From positions 372,001 to 436,000 of the forward strand of contig JACTAT010000037.1 in assembly GCA_014526335.1 (NCBI GenBank): 64,000 nucleotides of DNA, read 5' to 3'. Source of the DNA: Chrysaora quinquecirrha. Taxonomy: Eukaryota; Cnidaria; Scyphozoa; Semaeostomeae; Pelagiidae. Made by a program: the position numbers and the translations under genes. Positions 11,401-23,599 of this stretch are shown piece by piece (the first letter of the stretch is position 1; the number at the start of each line of letters is the position of its first letter). The notes under the pieces are model-generated. The model did not search any database, was not told the DNA's origin, and saw only the letters and a list, made by a program, of their open reading frames with translations.

Positions 11401-14400
11401 GAAACACTCGTTTCAGTTGCAGGGAAATTGAATAAACACAGTACTGCATGCTCATTTGACAGACTTGGCATCAATGCCCTTCTTCTTTTGAAGTTGGCTA
11501 AAAGTCTGTAAATATACGAAAAACAAAAGTACGGAATTCATCATATTTCAAGGCAAGTCGTATCAAGGTAGACATTCAACTAAGAAATGTTTTAAAAGAA
11601 GAAAAGAAATCTAAAAGTAACTTACAGACAATTCTTTTGGTACGGACTTAATGCAGCTCGCAGTTTTCTCTTGGAAGTTTGATTCCAGCTGACGAATCGT
11701 TTACCAATTGACGTAACATGAGACATAATCATTTCTGACTGCTCTTCGAGTTGATTCTGCTTTGTGATTATATCTCAAATCCTTCTTCGATGCAATCTTG
11801 TAAATTTCTTAGTTTCCTGACATGGCATTAAATAACAGATTTCATCAAGAACATGCATATCTAGGGCATTTTTTGAAGGATCTCTAACTAATGGGACATT
11901 TGAGAAAGGGCATCTGGCAAAATTCAAGAATCTAAGAATGTAACACTAAGAATATTCAGCGCTAACTAAGTGTTACCATAAACGATTTACTAGAACAAAA
12001 AAAGCTAATTGCAAATTTTAAAATTAGATAAACTACCGTCCGCTAAACCCTAGATTAACCGATTTTGGCGTGTTGGCCAGCACGACCGTGGCAACTTATT
12101 GCTTGTAGAAATAATCATATATTGAAATATATTCTAGATAATATAATGTAATATTGTTTTGGAAAAATAAAACTGTGAAAGCTGTTTCTAAACATTACTT
12201 TAATGTCCTTAAATCAGGGAAATTTTATCAACGGCATTTTCAATTGTTATACGACATTCTACGTCTTTATGCTTCATCAGTCTTCCCAATTTAACGAGTG
12301 TGTTACAATATATGATACCAGCAGTGTGCTTAAGCATGTAACCAATTGAATATGTATCTGTAGCGATACTTTGTTTGCTTCCAGTAATGTTTCTCAATTC
12401 GTAAGCAAGGTGCCTGTGTCTTTGGTTGTAAATTTCTTGCTCTTTTGTGTCCTGAATACGGTATATTATTGGATCTGTGACCATTGTTGCTTTCCCAAAA
12501 TCAATAATTTTTACTGTTTCAGTGATGATAACATTATCAGCTTTGATATCATTATGCAAGATTTTTTTAGAATGCATAAAAGAGAACGCGTCTAGTAGCT
12601 GAATAAATATTCTTTTCAGCAGGTCTTGATTCTCCCGTTTCAGAGATTTGTTTAAATTGTTGAAATATGTTGCAAGGGTAGGATGCGATTTGTAAACTCC
12701 CTCAATCATTGCTCCAAAAAACTCAATCAAAATTCCGTTGTCATTCAGCATGCCAAAACAAAAGCAAAATTCGGATGCCCGCTTAGTGTCAAGTACACAA
12801 CAGCTTCGCTAAAACAGATTGTTTAGTGCTGCGGAACTATCTAAAAGTTTTAAAGCTGTTTTAAATTCAGTTTTTTAATATATGCAATTTTTATTGTTCC
12901 AAACTGTCCAGCACCTATCTTTCTATCTTCTACCGAAACATCACTGCTTGTAAATACTGGAATACCAGGAAGAAATTTGATGATAGAGGCCCTAGTATGA
13001 TTCACTTCTTTCTCGGATCTGTGAAAGTTGCTTGGAATAATCATTTTCGAAGGATGCCTTGTTGACAATGAAATGAAGGAAGAAGTTCTGTACCTTGATG
13101 AAACACTTGTTAGTAGCTTTAATTTTTTGTTTACAAAAGTTTAGTTCGTTGTGAAGTTTGTCTATTTTTACATCTTTTTCGGCCAATGCAAGAAGGCTCT
13201 TCAATTTCTTTTTGTTTCTCATTTTTCGAAGCTTTGTTTTTCTGTTTTTTACTGCAGAACCAACTTTTGATCTTCGGTGCACATGGTCTCTGTTCCTATA
13301 GTTCATACAAAACCTTTCAATTTGAAACAATTTAATCAAAAAAACCATAGAAGGTAACTGCCAAAAAACTGGCCAGTCTTAACATTTTAAGGTTATTTTT
13401 ACAGAAAAAATTGATGTTCTTGTTTATTGGTCTCTATACTGGTAAGGTCATATGCATGTGCATGCATATGATCTACGATCTACGACCTCAAGAAAATTGA
13501 TTGCCAAATCATAGTGCTGCCATTGTTCCTTTGATTAACTTTCTTCTAGTAAAATACCCATGCGACACTGATGAAAAATCCATATATTAATGCTCACAAA
13601 CCTGTTCATTTCGGCAAAACTATTGTCCATTTCTTCCTTTGAGGCAGGCATCGAATCGTTCAAGGAGATTAAACTGGAAAAGAAAGTGCTTTTAGTATAT
13701 AGTGACAAAATATTGAACAAGAGAACGTTTTGGAATTGCTCTTGATCAATTGTTGCAACATATAACTTTCATGGACATTGGGTCTTCCCCAAGCGACGAG
13801 ACATGCAACTGCTTCTATGTTATTTAGGTTGACCCTTCTTTCTAACAAATATCTTCTTTGACAAGAATTTGGATTTGATACAAAGCTTTGCATAAAAAAA
13901 TTGCAATTAAATACTTGTGGTTTTTCAGTTGTATTTCATTGGCTGGGTCTTTCTAAAATTTTGACTATATATTTACTTGTATGCAATGTATCTTCAAGCG
14001 GCATTGATGAAGCTGCCTAGTTATAGATTTCAATAAAAGGCTTACAATTCATAGATCCTTAAACATAAGTATTTACCTGCTGTTTTCTGAAAGATGCTCT
14101 TGAAGCAGATCTGAAGCTTGTACAGGCTCTAAATCATGATAACTGTAGGAAAACCAAAGATGTAATTTTTGTCAGTTAGGCTTCATCCTTACAACATTTA
14201 AGATTTAAGTGGCCTTTTTTACTTAGCGATATACAGACAAGACTTGGTTCCTTGGTTGCTTTCAGCTGTTTTTCAGAAGCATTCGTTTCCAAAGTTTGCT
14301 AATGTTTTACTACAATGACCTTCTAAAATTTTATTGCTCTCAAACTGTAAGTTTCTGTATTGAATGTATTCATCTGGAGTTCATTGAAAATATCGCACGG

Positions 14401-17400
14401 TGTGTATTTTCCTCAATCAAAAAGCCAACCCCCTTGAATCAATGATAAAATATTGCTACCCTGTTGCATCTTACCTGGCCAATAAAATACATAAGATTTG
14501 TCACGTTTCTTGGATAGCCATATCTTAGCTATGTTGCTAGTTTACTCTGAACAATAAGGGGGCAATTTTTTTGCTAATCTGTCTCAATATGGAATTTATC
14601 TTTAACTTATGACATAATATTAACAAAAATTCGAGTTATCTAAAATGTTTTATTAAGAGGCTCTTTACATTTGAAAACTCAACCCGGGTTGAAATTCATC
14701 CGGGATGAGTTTCAACTCGGCCTGTGCTCAAAGCCCTTATAATTTTCGAAACTGTTTACATGACTGAAACTCAACCCGGATGAATTCAACTCGCTTTTTC
14801 ATCCCGGGCTGAAACTCATTTTCACCATGTAAGCGCAAATTTTGTTAAACTGGGATTGAGTTTCATTGATCATTGAGAAACACCAGAAGACTTAAGCATT
14901 GTTATGTCACACAACCCGGTTTGAAATGCAGCCATGTAAACGCAAATAAAATTCATATACTCAACCCGGGTTGACTTTCACCCCGGGTTGAATTTTCTCG
15001 TGTATAAGGGCCTCTAAAGCTTCAAAACGCTCAATGGTTTGAAATTGTTATCATCAGTAACTTGTACCTGTTCACTCCTGGATGTAATGACTGACTTTTG
15101 GGAGAAGATGTCATAGAAATTGATTTGCTGTAATCAAAAAATGAAATTACACCCTGAGTTTCCATTAGTTGTCAAACATAATGAATCGATTTAATGATAA
15201 AATATGTCACGCAATTATCATCTTCATTCCTCTGCATTGATAAAAATCCCACACCAGTTCTACAAAACTGGCCAGTTGTACAACTCATAGTTTCACTGAC
15301 CTTGTCGTTAAGACGTTTCCAGATTGAGAATATCTTGGTAATGATGGGAGCCTAACAAAACTGCGAAGAAAATGAAAGACAAGTTTTTGGATATATGCAT
15401 ATTATCCAAATTAACTGTGTAAGAGCAATCCTGGGGGTAAAGCGGACAGATATGGTTTCTATTAAAAAACTGCATCAAATGGCAGGCTCAAAATACAACA
15501 TTGACACGCTGATACGCAAAAGGAGATTAACTTGGTTTGGACATGTATGTAGACTCCCAGATGAAAGCCTGGTAAAAAGTGCTATGAAAGGTGATTTTAG
15601 GAAAAATTGGGGTAGATTTAGACCGCCTAAGAGATGGACAGACCTCATCAGAGAGGACACGGCGCTCCCAGTCAGCACAGCAGAAAAATATTCAAAAGAT
15701 CGACTAAAGTGGAGAGGACTACTGAACACAAAGTGGTGCAAGGCCTCTGATGGGGTGTGCTGAAAACTGAAACTGAACATATTATCACTAGGATGCATAT
15801 CACTGAACAATCAAGAAGAAAGAATCCATCAAAGCATTATTGACAACATTTTATCCTGTGAAAATATCCATAGATGTCTCTTTTCGAAACATTTTATTGA
15901 CCTCTTGAAGGACTTTCTCTTTGCGTTATTTAAGGGGGCAGGACACCAGCTAATTCTTAGAAACACTAAATTGCAGCTTGTAGTTTGACAGAAGAATGAG
16001 CTTTCATTTTCAATTTCATACCCGTGTTATAACGTGGTTAGTCCTGCAAAAATCGCGACAACAAAATAGGTATTCAACCGTTGAAGAACACTGAAAACAT
16101 GTTTTCCTCTTTTTCTCTATGATGGTGTCAGTAGTCCTGGTACCCAATATTACATAACACACATTACCCGATCTCGAACCCCTTTCGAACATTTCAAATA
16201 TTGTTCACTTTGTTTCTCACTCATGAATTTTTTTGAGCAAGCACCGCTAAAAAATAACGTCACATGTAAAATACAATTCTCAACTTATGTATTCCTCTGA
16301 AGCAGTGCTGTATAAAAGAATTTTGTTAAGGAGAGACACAGGAATCAACGTAGCTTGTTCTCCCAAACTTAAGCAATTCATCAGTCGTAGGTTGAGCATC
16401 CATCACCTTGGACAAACAGCAATAACTTTCTCTGTAATGAACTTTTAAAGCCCCAATAAAATGAAGAAGATGAAAATCCGTTGCCGTTGCTGAAAATCTT
16501 CTGCGTTCTTTTAGATTTGAAAGTGCATTTCTGTGTGATGGTCGAGGTTGCGTGTAAGACAATGAAAACTATTTGGCACTAAGATATTACCTTTTTTCTT
16601 TTCTTTTATAGCGACCAGTAAGCTGTTGTATGTCTTTAGAACTGCAAAATAAAGGGTTTCAAACAGTTATTTCAAGCATAACTTATTCGTTTATAACAGC
16701 TGAGATGGGAGATAATAAAAGATTGGGTTGAAAAATAGGTTGAAAAAATATAAAAAATGAATAGACAAGTTTAAATATTTTGTTCAAGGTTAGTTTACCT
16801 AACATCAACCATTTTACCACATTATCATTAACAATATTATCACCATATAAAGAGTTTGAGCAGAAACACCGCGTCGCAAGATAAACGAAGGAAAACTATG
16901 TTTTAGTACTAATATTTCGCCTTGCCAAGCGGAAGTACCAATATACCAATATTTCGCCTTCTTCAGAGTATGGTAAACGAATTGATTTAATTACAGTATA
17001 TACAAGAATTGTTTTGAATTATGGTGATCAATTATCACAATAGTTTGATCATAATCATCATAATTACCAACGTTATCATCATAACCAACATAATTATTAT
17101 CAGTGTCATCATCATCATCATCATCATCATAGCCAGCATCATCATCATCATCATTTTCATCATTATCATCATTCATATCATTATCATCATCATCATAATC
17201 ATCATCATCGTCATCATCAACATCATAACAAACATCATCATCATCATCATCATTATCATCATAACCAACATCATAATCATCATCATCATCATAACCAACA
17301 TCATCATTATCATCATCATCGTCATCATAATCATCGTCATCAAAATAAACACCATCATCATTATAATGATAACCATCAACCTCATCATCACCACATCACC

Positions 17401-18294
17401 ATAGTCATTTTGATCATCATCATCATCATCATGAACATCATCATTACAATCGTTATCATCATCATTATCATCATAATCATCATCCACATCATTATCATCA
17501 TCATCATAATCATCATCATCATTGTCATCATCATCATCATAATCAGCATCGTGATCATCACGACAATCAAAAGAATCATCACCATTGTAATCATAATCAT
17601 CATTATCATCACCACATCATAATAAACATCCTCATCATTATCATGATAACCATCATCCTCATTATCACCACATCATAAAAAACATCATCGTCATCATCAT
17701 CATAATCATCCACATCAGGATAATGGTAATAATAATAATAATAATCATCATCATCATCATCATCTTCATAACCATCATCATCCTTTTGTTTCTTTTTGTA
17801 ATTTTTTGCCAGTCTTGACAATTTTTTTTGTTAAAAAGATAATTGCATGAGGTTCATGATTCAAAATGAAAAACTGAACTGAACTGAAGAGACATGAAAA
17901 TTAATTTTTGTTCTCAGACTTACTCACCTTTCCTCTTCCTGGTTGGACTTGCATCCCCTCTTAAACCTTTCGTTGGTTTTCTCTCCAGAATCATCTCTGC
18001 CCCTTGAACAGAGTGGTTATAAGTTGTTAAATTATGTTTGAATAAGTTCAAGATATTTTAATAAATGAACACGGAAAAGGCTGATAAAAAAGATAATATC
18101 CGTCCTCTTGTGCAGCTTCTTGCATTTTCACGCAGAGCTGTATCACACAAAACAGGCATCCCAGTTTTATGCAGGACTGGAAAATATTTCTAGATATCAA
18201 GCCATGGGGAGAAGGTAAAGCAGAAATATAAAAAGCATTCTAGAAAAACTTACGTGACTGAATTCTTTTTATTGCCATAAAACTTCGAAGACAT
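8492..18294 (-). CDS. 12-exon coiled-coil protein gene, host candidate
   Basis: Exons on the minus strand: 18254-18294, 17928-17996, 16591-16641, 15068-15127, 14077-14142, 13602-13673, 11626-11816, 11445-11505, 10407-10468, 10054-10148, 9453-9568, 8492-8749. Every join has GT-AG ends and keeps phase; the first seven introns are all phase 2. The product is about 380 residues, beginning MSSKFYGNKKNSVT. The N-terminal third is Ser/Lys-rich and probably disordered. A coiled coil follows (EEMDNSFAEMNR joined to KLRNLQDCIEEGFEI and KQNQLEEQSEMIM). The C-terminal part has EEQWDLDEL, RLRDPSRHAEISKSKKMHSR, LMSDEEDMGDS and TPVWRGAELSALVKDLDRR before the stop. Exon 7 is 191 nt and needs removal of 2 nt (an ATAT step near 11765) to stay open. 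The C-terminal pattern recalls vertebrate C14orf93-like proteins, a weak memory-based suggestion. Function unknown. Confidence 0.7.
10929..11388. mobile_element. MITE with imperfect 25-bp TIRs in intron 8
   Basis: The left end reads CCGTATATCGTCTAATAAAC and the right end is the complement of CCGTATTTCCTATAGAAAAC, so about 25 bp of imperfect terminal inverted repeat bounds a 460-bp element. Internal sequence repeats the words GCGTT, GGCGTTTA and TAGAGGGCG several times. There is no coding capacity. It lies between exons 8 and 9 of the 12-exon gene. Confidence 0.6.
12209..13348 (-). pseudogene. Coiled-coil plus protein-kinase locus in intron 6
   Basis: The 5' part (about 13080-13300) encodes a Lys-rich coiled coil (KNRKTKLRKMRNKKK, LALAEKDVKIDKLHNEL). 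The frame changes near 13100, then 12860-13068 encodes SDVSVEDRKIGAGQFGTIK, a glycine-rich loop of the GxGxFG type. Two or three more single-base shifts between 12750 and 12880, at A or T runs, separate the ALKLL lysine strand, the SEAVVYL helix and the HPNF region. The intact 12209-12751 frame follows with IEFFGAM, ILHNDIKADNVII (catalytic loop with His-Asn-Asp in place of HRD), IIDFGKAT (DFG motif) and LAYELR in the APE position. The fold is a Ser/Thr-type protein kinase. It is nested between exons 6 and 7 of the larger gene on the same strand. It could be an alternative 3' end of that gene, because its acceptor near 13284 is also phase 2, or an independent pseudogene. Confidence 0.6.
14653..15017. 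mobile_element. MITE with TIRs rich in CAACCCGGGTTGA palindromes
   Basis: The left end AAGAGGCTCTTTACATTTGA and the complement of the right end, AGAGGCCCTTATACACGAGA, form imperfect terminal inverted repeats. Inside are many copies of the palindromic word CAACCCGGGTTGA and variants (CATCCGGGATGAG, CCCGGGCTGAAAC). The 365-bp element has no ORF and lies in intron 4 of the 12-exon gene. Confidence 0.6.
15395..15763 (+). pseudogene. LINE retrotransposon 3' tail
   Basis: The plus-strand ORF carries the hallmark of the region after reverse transcriptase in many invertebrate LINEs: KRRLTWFGHVCRLPDESL followed by RFRPPKRWTDLIREDT and a final WRGLL. The reverse transcriptase core is absent, so this is a 5'-truncated insertion, the usual outcome of target-primed reverse transcription. 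It is antisense within intron 3 of the 12-exon gene. Confidence 0.7.
15764..16590. other. Intronic sequence, no further gene supported
   Basis: This is the rest of intron 3 of the minus-strand gene. A 78-codon frame at 16326-16562 has no splice-site or motif support and is not called as an exon. Confidence 0.4.
17040..17780. repeat. Large CAT/ATC trinucleotide repeat tract
   Basis: About 740 bp is almost entirely interrupted (CAT)n on the plus strand, equivalently (ATG)n on the other. Interruptions such as AACATCATAA recur at irregular intervals. The long Ile- or Met/Asp-rich frames across it are low-complexity artefacts. The tract lies in intron 2 of the 12-exon gene. Confidence 0.9.
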
Positions 18295-18597
18295 CGTCTT
18301 TAGTTTTTCTTCACGCGTGGGAACTCGTTGGGTTTCGGTTTGCAGAGGTTAAAAGAATGATTTTGGCGCTCAAGAGAGGCGATAGAGAGCCCGAGCAGCG
18401 TGATCTAACCAGCAGCGCAATCGCGTGTTCTAACATGCTGGGATTGTTTTTTTCTTAATGGGTACCCTGCTGATGAAGTTTGACTCAAAGATGATATCCG
18501 TTCGCTTTAAGGAAGCACTTGTCATCACTGTAGAATTTGTTTTTCATTTATCAAAGCAAAAAAAAGGTTTTATTCTTTTTTCTAACTTTCCAGAAGG
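18295..18597. promoter_or_regulatory. Likely bidirectional promoter interval
   Basis: Only about 300 bp separates the start codon of the minus-strand 12-exon gene (18294) from the first ATG of the plus-strand transposase gene (18598). The divergent arrangement implies that promoters for both lie here, or that 5' leaders are short. No clear TATA box was found. The interval 18300-18430 is more GC-rich than its surroundings. Confidence 0.35.
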
Positions 18598-21500
18598 ATG
18601 GCAGACGGAAGTGAACAAGGTATTTTATTTTCATTTTACTGTCTTCTACACGAATTTCTTTCATATTCTTTCATGGTTTCTGAAGCCATCCTGATCATCT
18701 AAGTAGCTAAAAGTTTTATTTATAAGCAAACGTTTGAATTTGGCCGTATGTACTTTCTTAAAACCCTAATCCATATGGGCCGGGGATGGGGGTGTTTTCC
18801 ACCCCCCCCCGAGGTTTATTGTTAATCACGTTTTCAGCTTGATATGTAAAAAGATTAAACCAGCCTGACTTTCAATATTGATGTATTGCCCAGCTTTTGG
18901 CGGAAAATGGTTGATAATATATATAGGTACAAAGTCACGTGACATGAACATATTGGGACTGCAGTCAGCAAAGTGTACACTTTTTCTTCTAAAAACTTAG
19001 GTTAATGTAATATGAAATGTATGATATTTACAAATCTTATCAAGTTTGATCTTTTCTTTCCAAATATGCAATCTATTTTTACATTTGAGGACGTCAGCAT
19101 TAAATGGTTATCATGACGTCATAAATTGACTTATTTTCTATAGAAGTTTTATAATGTCCATTTTTGAATTCTCTGTGATTCAGAGTCCTAGAAACATGCC
19201 TCGGTTGGCGTACTGATTCCATTACCTTGTAAAAACACCTCGCTTCCTAAATGTACAACATTTACCTTTCACTATAAAAAATTGCAAGCCTATAACAAGG
19301 CAAACTTTAAGATGGTTATGTAGGCATAATTGGTTATTTCTAAGTGAATGGACTTTTATAACCGCTTTTCTGAGACATTTTGTAATTCACTATATTTGGT
19401 ATCCACTTGGGTATCTTTTTCACGATCTTTAGATATCCATTCGGGTGTTCCTTTCGACTTTCGTTCCTTTCACAGCGGCTCATATGTACCCAATTTTTTT
19501 GGAAGAACCCCCTCCCCCGGGGGACAGAAACGCAAGTTTTTGAAATACGAGACGCCAGCGAAATAATCCGGGATTGTTAATCACCAGAATAATAATGGCG
19601 ATGTGCTCTAGGTACACTAACAAATTTATCTGTTTACTTTGAGGTTATTGTTCTTTTTGATTGCTGATATAAATGAAATAAATTGTGATCGTTCGAAATT
19701 ATTCAAAATTTCAATGTACTAGCAGTTAACCATCCTCCATAAAATTACAAGGCCAAAAATAGCTAACATTGCCATGGTCATGTCGCTCTCTAATTTATTT
19801 TTATCGTGACAATTAATAAGATAGAGAGGCTAAAAAATCCTTTTAAGTAGTTTTAAAAAAATCAACTACAAAATAATGTAAAAATTTTCAACTATTCATA
19901 CTTTTTATAAATATTGAAAATTTATTTATTAGAAATTCATTCATTTACAGGGAAACAATCCAATAGCAGTTTCAAGTACTGCCCTCACTGTTCACAGCTT
20001 TTGGGGAGAACGACGTTCTATCGTCACAAATCGTTATATTTCAAACCTGGAAAATGGTCAAAAGGTAGAAAAGACTTTATCAAATAGATGTTGTTTGATA
20101 AAAGAAACAACCGTTCCGGGACGAAAATATTAGGCTTGTAGGCTCATTGGGATAATGTAGCCAAATTCTTCTTTGCACCGGAAGAATAAGAGTAGCTTTG
20201 AAAACATCGCATATCAGTACACGATTTTCAGCAGTTGTATATTCGAGCGTTTAATCCTTTTTGTAACTTGAAATATTAGCCAAAGCTACATTATCTTTGC
20301 TGTTTTACATGCATAAGCTTGGTTTCCGCTTAAACAAATGTTTCAATTTGATTTGATTCCCCCATCGATCCACAGCCTATCAAGTTCTACTTAAATGAGG
20401 GCGGACATTTCTATTGTTGGATACATTGGTATGACATTCTATTCTATGTCAGAAAAGTTTTTTCATTATGTACGGCCTTGCACACCAACCAATTTCTGTT
20501 TTGACTTGACTGCTGATTCAGTTTTGATTTGAATGAAAGCGCATGTACATATACAACATTTTTAAGTAGAAACCCAGCTTTTTTCAAACTGTAATTTTTT
20601 TCAAAACCATAGCTGAGAGGCCTTCGAGAGATGAATTAAGCAATGAAAATGACTACGAGGCATTTCAAAGAATAGAAGATTCAGAATGTGAGTTCCAATT
20701 CCATTTACATTTTTACTTGTTTGAAATTCAAGGCGTCAGAGTGTAGCTATAATTATACAGTTAGCCTTTTAGAGCAGATTTTTACCTTGATTTTTACCTA
20801 TTCCCACGGAGCAAACTAATCTATGTGTTTGCACAATTAAATTTATCTTGGTCAATTCTTTGCAGTATGCCTCCTCTGCAGGTGGGTCCGCTCTGGTTGT
20901 TCATAGATTTGTGAACAAAAACAGGGGCGAACTCATGCTAAGTTTTGTTTGTGGGCTTTTTATAGGTTAGTTGGGAGAGTGCTATTTTGAGAAATTTTCA
21001 AATTTTTGGGTTTTCAAAGTGTCGTTCAAATCTCTAGAAGTTAGATCTTATTATCTTCAATTAACTCCGTGTATTATGGAAAAAACCGTTAAAGGTTTGG
21101 GGTTTCTTTGTACAAAAATGTGCTGAAAAATAACATGGAACACAGAGTAATCCTAAATTTGTTCGATATTCTTAAATCTTACGATAAGGGATCTTGAGGT
21201 TGCGAGTTGTATGATAAAACTATGGATTATTGGTTTTTTATGCCCTTCATCTCAACCATCTAGTTTAATTTTTCTGCTTTCATTTTCAGTTTTGGACCCT
21301 TTTGAACAAGAAAATGAAGACGAATTTGATGACGATTGCGATTCGCAAGCTGTGGACGATGATGTTAGTGTGGATATTAAACTTGCTGCTGTTTTCTCAA
21401 TTAACCTCAATATTGATTTATCACAATTAATCAAAAACTATTTTCTTAGCTTTACTCATTTCATCCAACAACTAACAAATATAACCCATGGAAAGGGCAG

Positions 21501-21839
21501 CAGCATGTTTAAAGAAGCTGCGATAAAAATCTTGAACACAATCTTGAACACAATCTTGAACACTAGGTAGGGGCAACACAACCGGAGAAACAGGGACATT
21601 AGACAAAGTTATTAATTTCGTTAACTATTCAGCTTTGCAAAAAATGTTTAAAAGATCATCTCATTGCAAAAAGTTTAAATATTTATTCAAATTGACTCCT
21701 GTGGTTGTGGAAATGCCATTATTTGTTTTGTAAAAGACACTAAAGAGGTATTCACTGTTTGGACAAGGACAGATTCCAAACAAGGGGTAATCTCTCTGAG
21801 AATAAGGTTTTCTTTGATTTTTGAAGTGTTCGACTAGTG

Positions 21840-22215
21840 TATTCTTATGTGCCTAATTGCTGGGAGGTGGGTTGGAAAAGCCGAGGGGGCTGGAACTCTA
21901 GCCATGATCTAATTGATGGGGGTCAGAATGAACATGGGGGTCGAAATTTATTTAACAATCTTTGTTGGAAAACTGCAGAAATTCAGTGCGACTGGCCCTA
22001 AAGTACTTTTAGGCTAAGGCAATCCATAGTGTTCACCAGCAAATAGGATGGGAAAATTAAACTTCATAAAAAGAAGGTCTAAGTGAAACAAGTTAAAATC
22101 ATCGACACCAAAATTGCTGTTAATCTTAATAAGCGGGGGTCCTAATAAGAGTGGGGGGTGGCAATTTTTCAAAAAATTAAATAGTGGGGGGACGGAAGTT
22201 ACGCACCTATAAGAG
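21840..22215. repeat. Dispersed repeat, copy 1, inside tnp2 gene
   Basis: The segment around 21985-22215 is strongly similar to 23950-24190. Shared words include AGGCTAAGGCAATCCA, TTAAAATCATCGACACCAAA and GGGGTCCTAATAAGAG, then a GGGG-rich stretch. No coding capacity. The unit lies in an intron. Confidence 0.7.
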
Positions 22216-23599
22216 TACTCTGCTTCCTGCATCAACAAAATACTTTCAACAAGCACGATTTCATAATTTCAATCCTCTTATATTCTAGGTCAATACAGGA
22301 ACTGAAATATGGGTTGAAGAAAATGATCCTTATCAAGATTTCGACAAAAGAGAGGATGGAGAAAAGGCACAGTCAGTCAACCATATTATAACAGTGTTTC
22401 TGCATTTAATTTTGCCTGGCAAATGACCTTTTCTATCTCGGATAACTGTGTGGAAAGTCTATTAAAGATTGTCTTCCACTTTTTAACGATGATTAATTTC
22501 ACCTCCGGATTCAGTGGTCTTTGCGAATTGGCTGATAATTTTCCTGACGCTCTTCAAGGCCAGAAGGTACATTGGCCATGATAAGGATGATTTTTTGAAA
22601 ATAATTTCTTGTTCTAAATGTCACAAGCTGTACACATATGAGCAAGCTGTGGTTACAGAAGGTGATAAAACAATTAGTAGAACGTGCAACCATGTTCGGT
22701 TTCCAAATCATCCACAGCAGCGGATGAGGGAAGAATGTGGAAACGCACTTATGAAAACGGTAGTTAGTGCCGATGGCAAGAAGAGTTACCTGTATCCGTT
22801 AAAAACATATTGCTATCAGCCGTTAAAAACATCTCTACAAAGAATTCTGAAAAGAACTGATGTGAGGGAAGCAATGCTAAAGAAACCTCAGTTCAATACT
22901 GATGGATTTTTTGACATTCATGATGGGAGACTTTGGAAAGAATTCAAAGATGTTAATGGAAATGGTTACTTCTCTGATAAAAGAAACCTAGCAGGCATAT
23001 TAAATATTGATTGGTTTCAGCCGTTCGAAAGACATGAACATTCTCTTGGTGTTATTTATATCGCAATATTAAATTTACCAAGAGAAATAAGATTCAAGAA
23101 AGAAAACATCTTGCTTGTAGGCATCATACCAGGTCCAAAAGAACCGGATTTGACTGTTAATAGTTATCTTCAGCCACTAGTAAATGACCTATTGTCCTTT
23201 TGGAAAGGAGAAAATTTGCATGAAGGAGAGAAATTGGCTTTATACCGATTCGCCTTGCTTTGTATTGCATCTGATTTGCCAGCAACCAGAAAATGTTGTG
23301 GATTCTTGTCTTACAATGCAGAAAAAGGTGAATAGTAAAATTTAGCAAAATATTAAGGCTACTATGAAGCAAAGGTAATGTAAAACATAAATGTTTCTGC
23401 ATACCCGACCCCAACTTGCCGCAGTGACTCCTACTTGAGATTTGTGGAGTTACTTACTTTTAAATTGATATACATTTGTTTCTTTATATAATCATTGCTA
23501 ATTCAAGCAAACTACAAAATAATAATATTCTATAAACGAAATCAGGTGTAACAGGTGTTTTAATGTTATTCAATTTACCAAATATTCTGTATTATTTGT

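Noticed and set aside
16326..16562. 78-codon ORF between exons 3 and 4 of the 12-exon gene
   Set aside because: Exon 3 joins exon 4 in phase without it, and it has no acceptor or donor in a suitable phase.
17021..17821. Long Ile-rich, Met-rich and Asp-rich ORFs on both strands
   Set aside because: They are translations of the CAT trinucleotide repeat and have no independent coding evidence.
22014..22256. 80-codon minus-strand ORF
   Set aside because: It is a chance frame across a non-coding dispersed repeat found again at 23950-24190.
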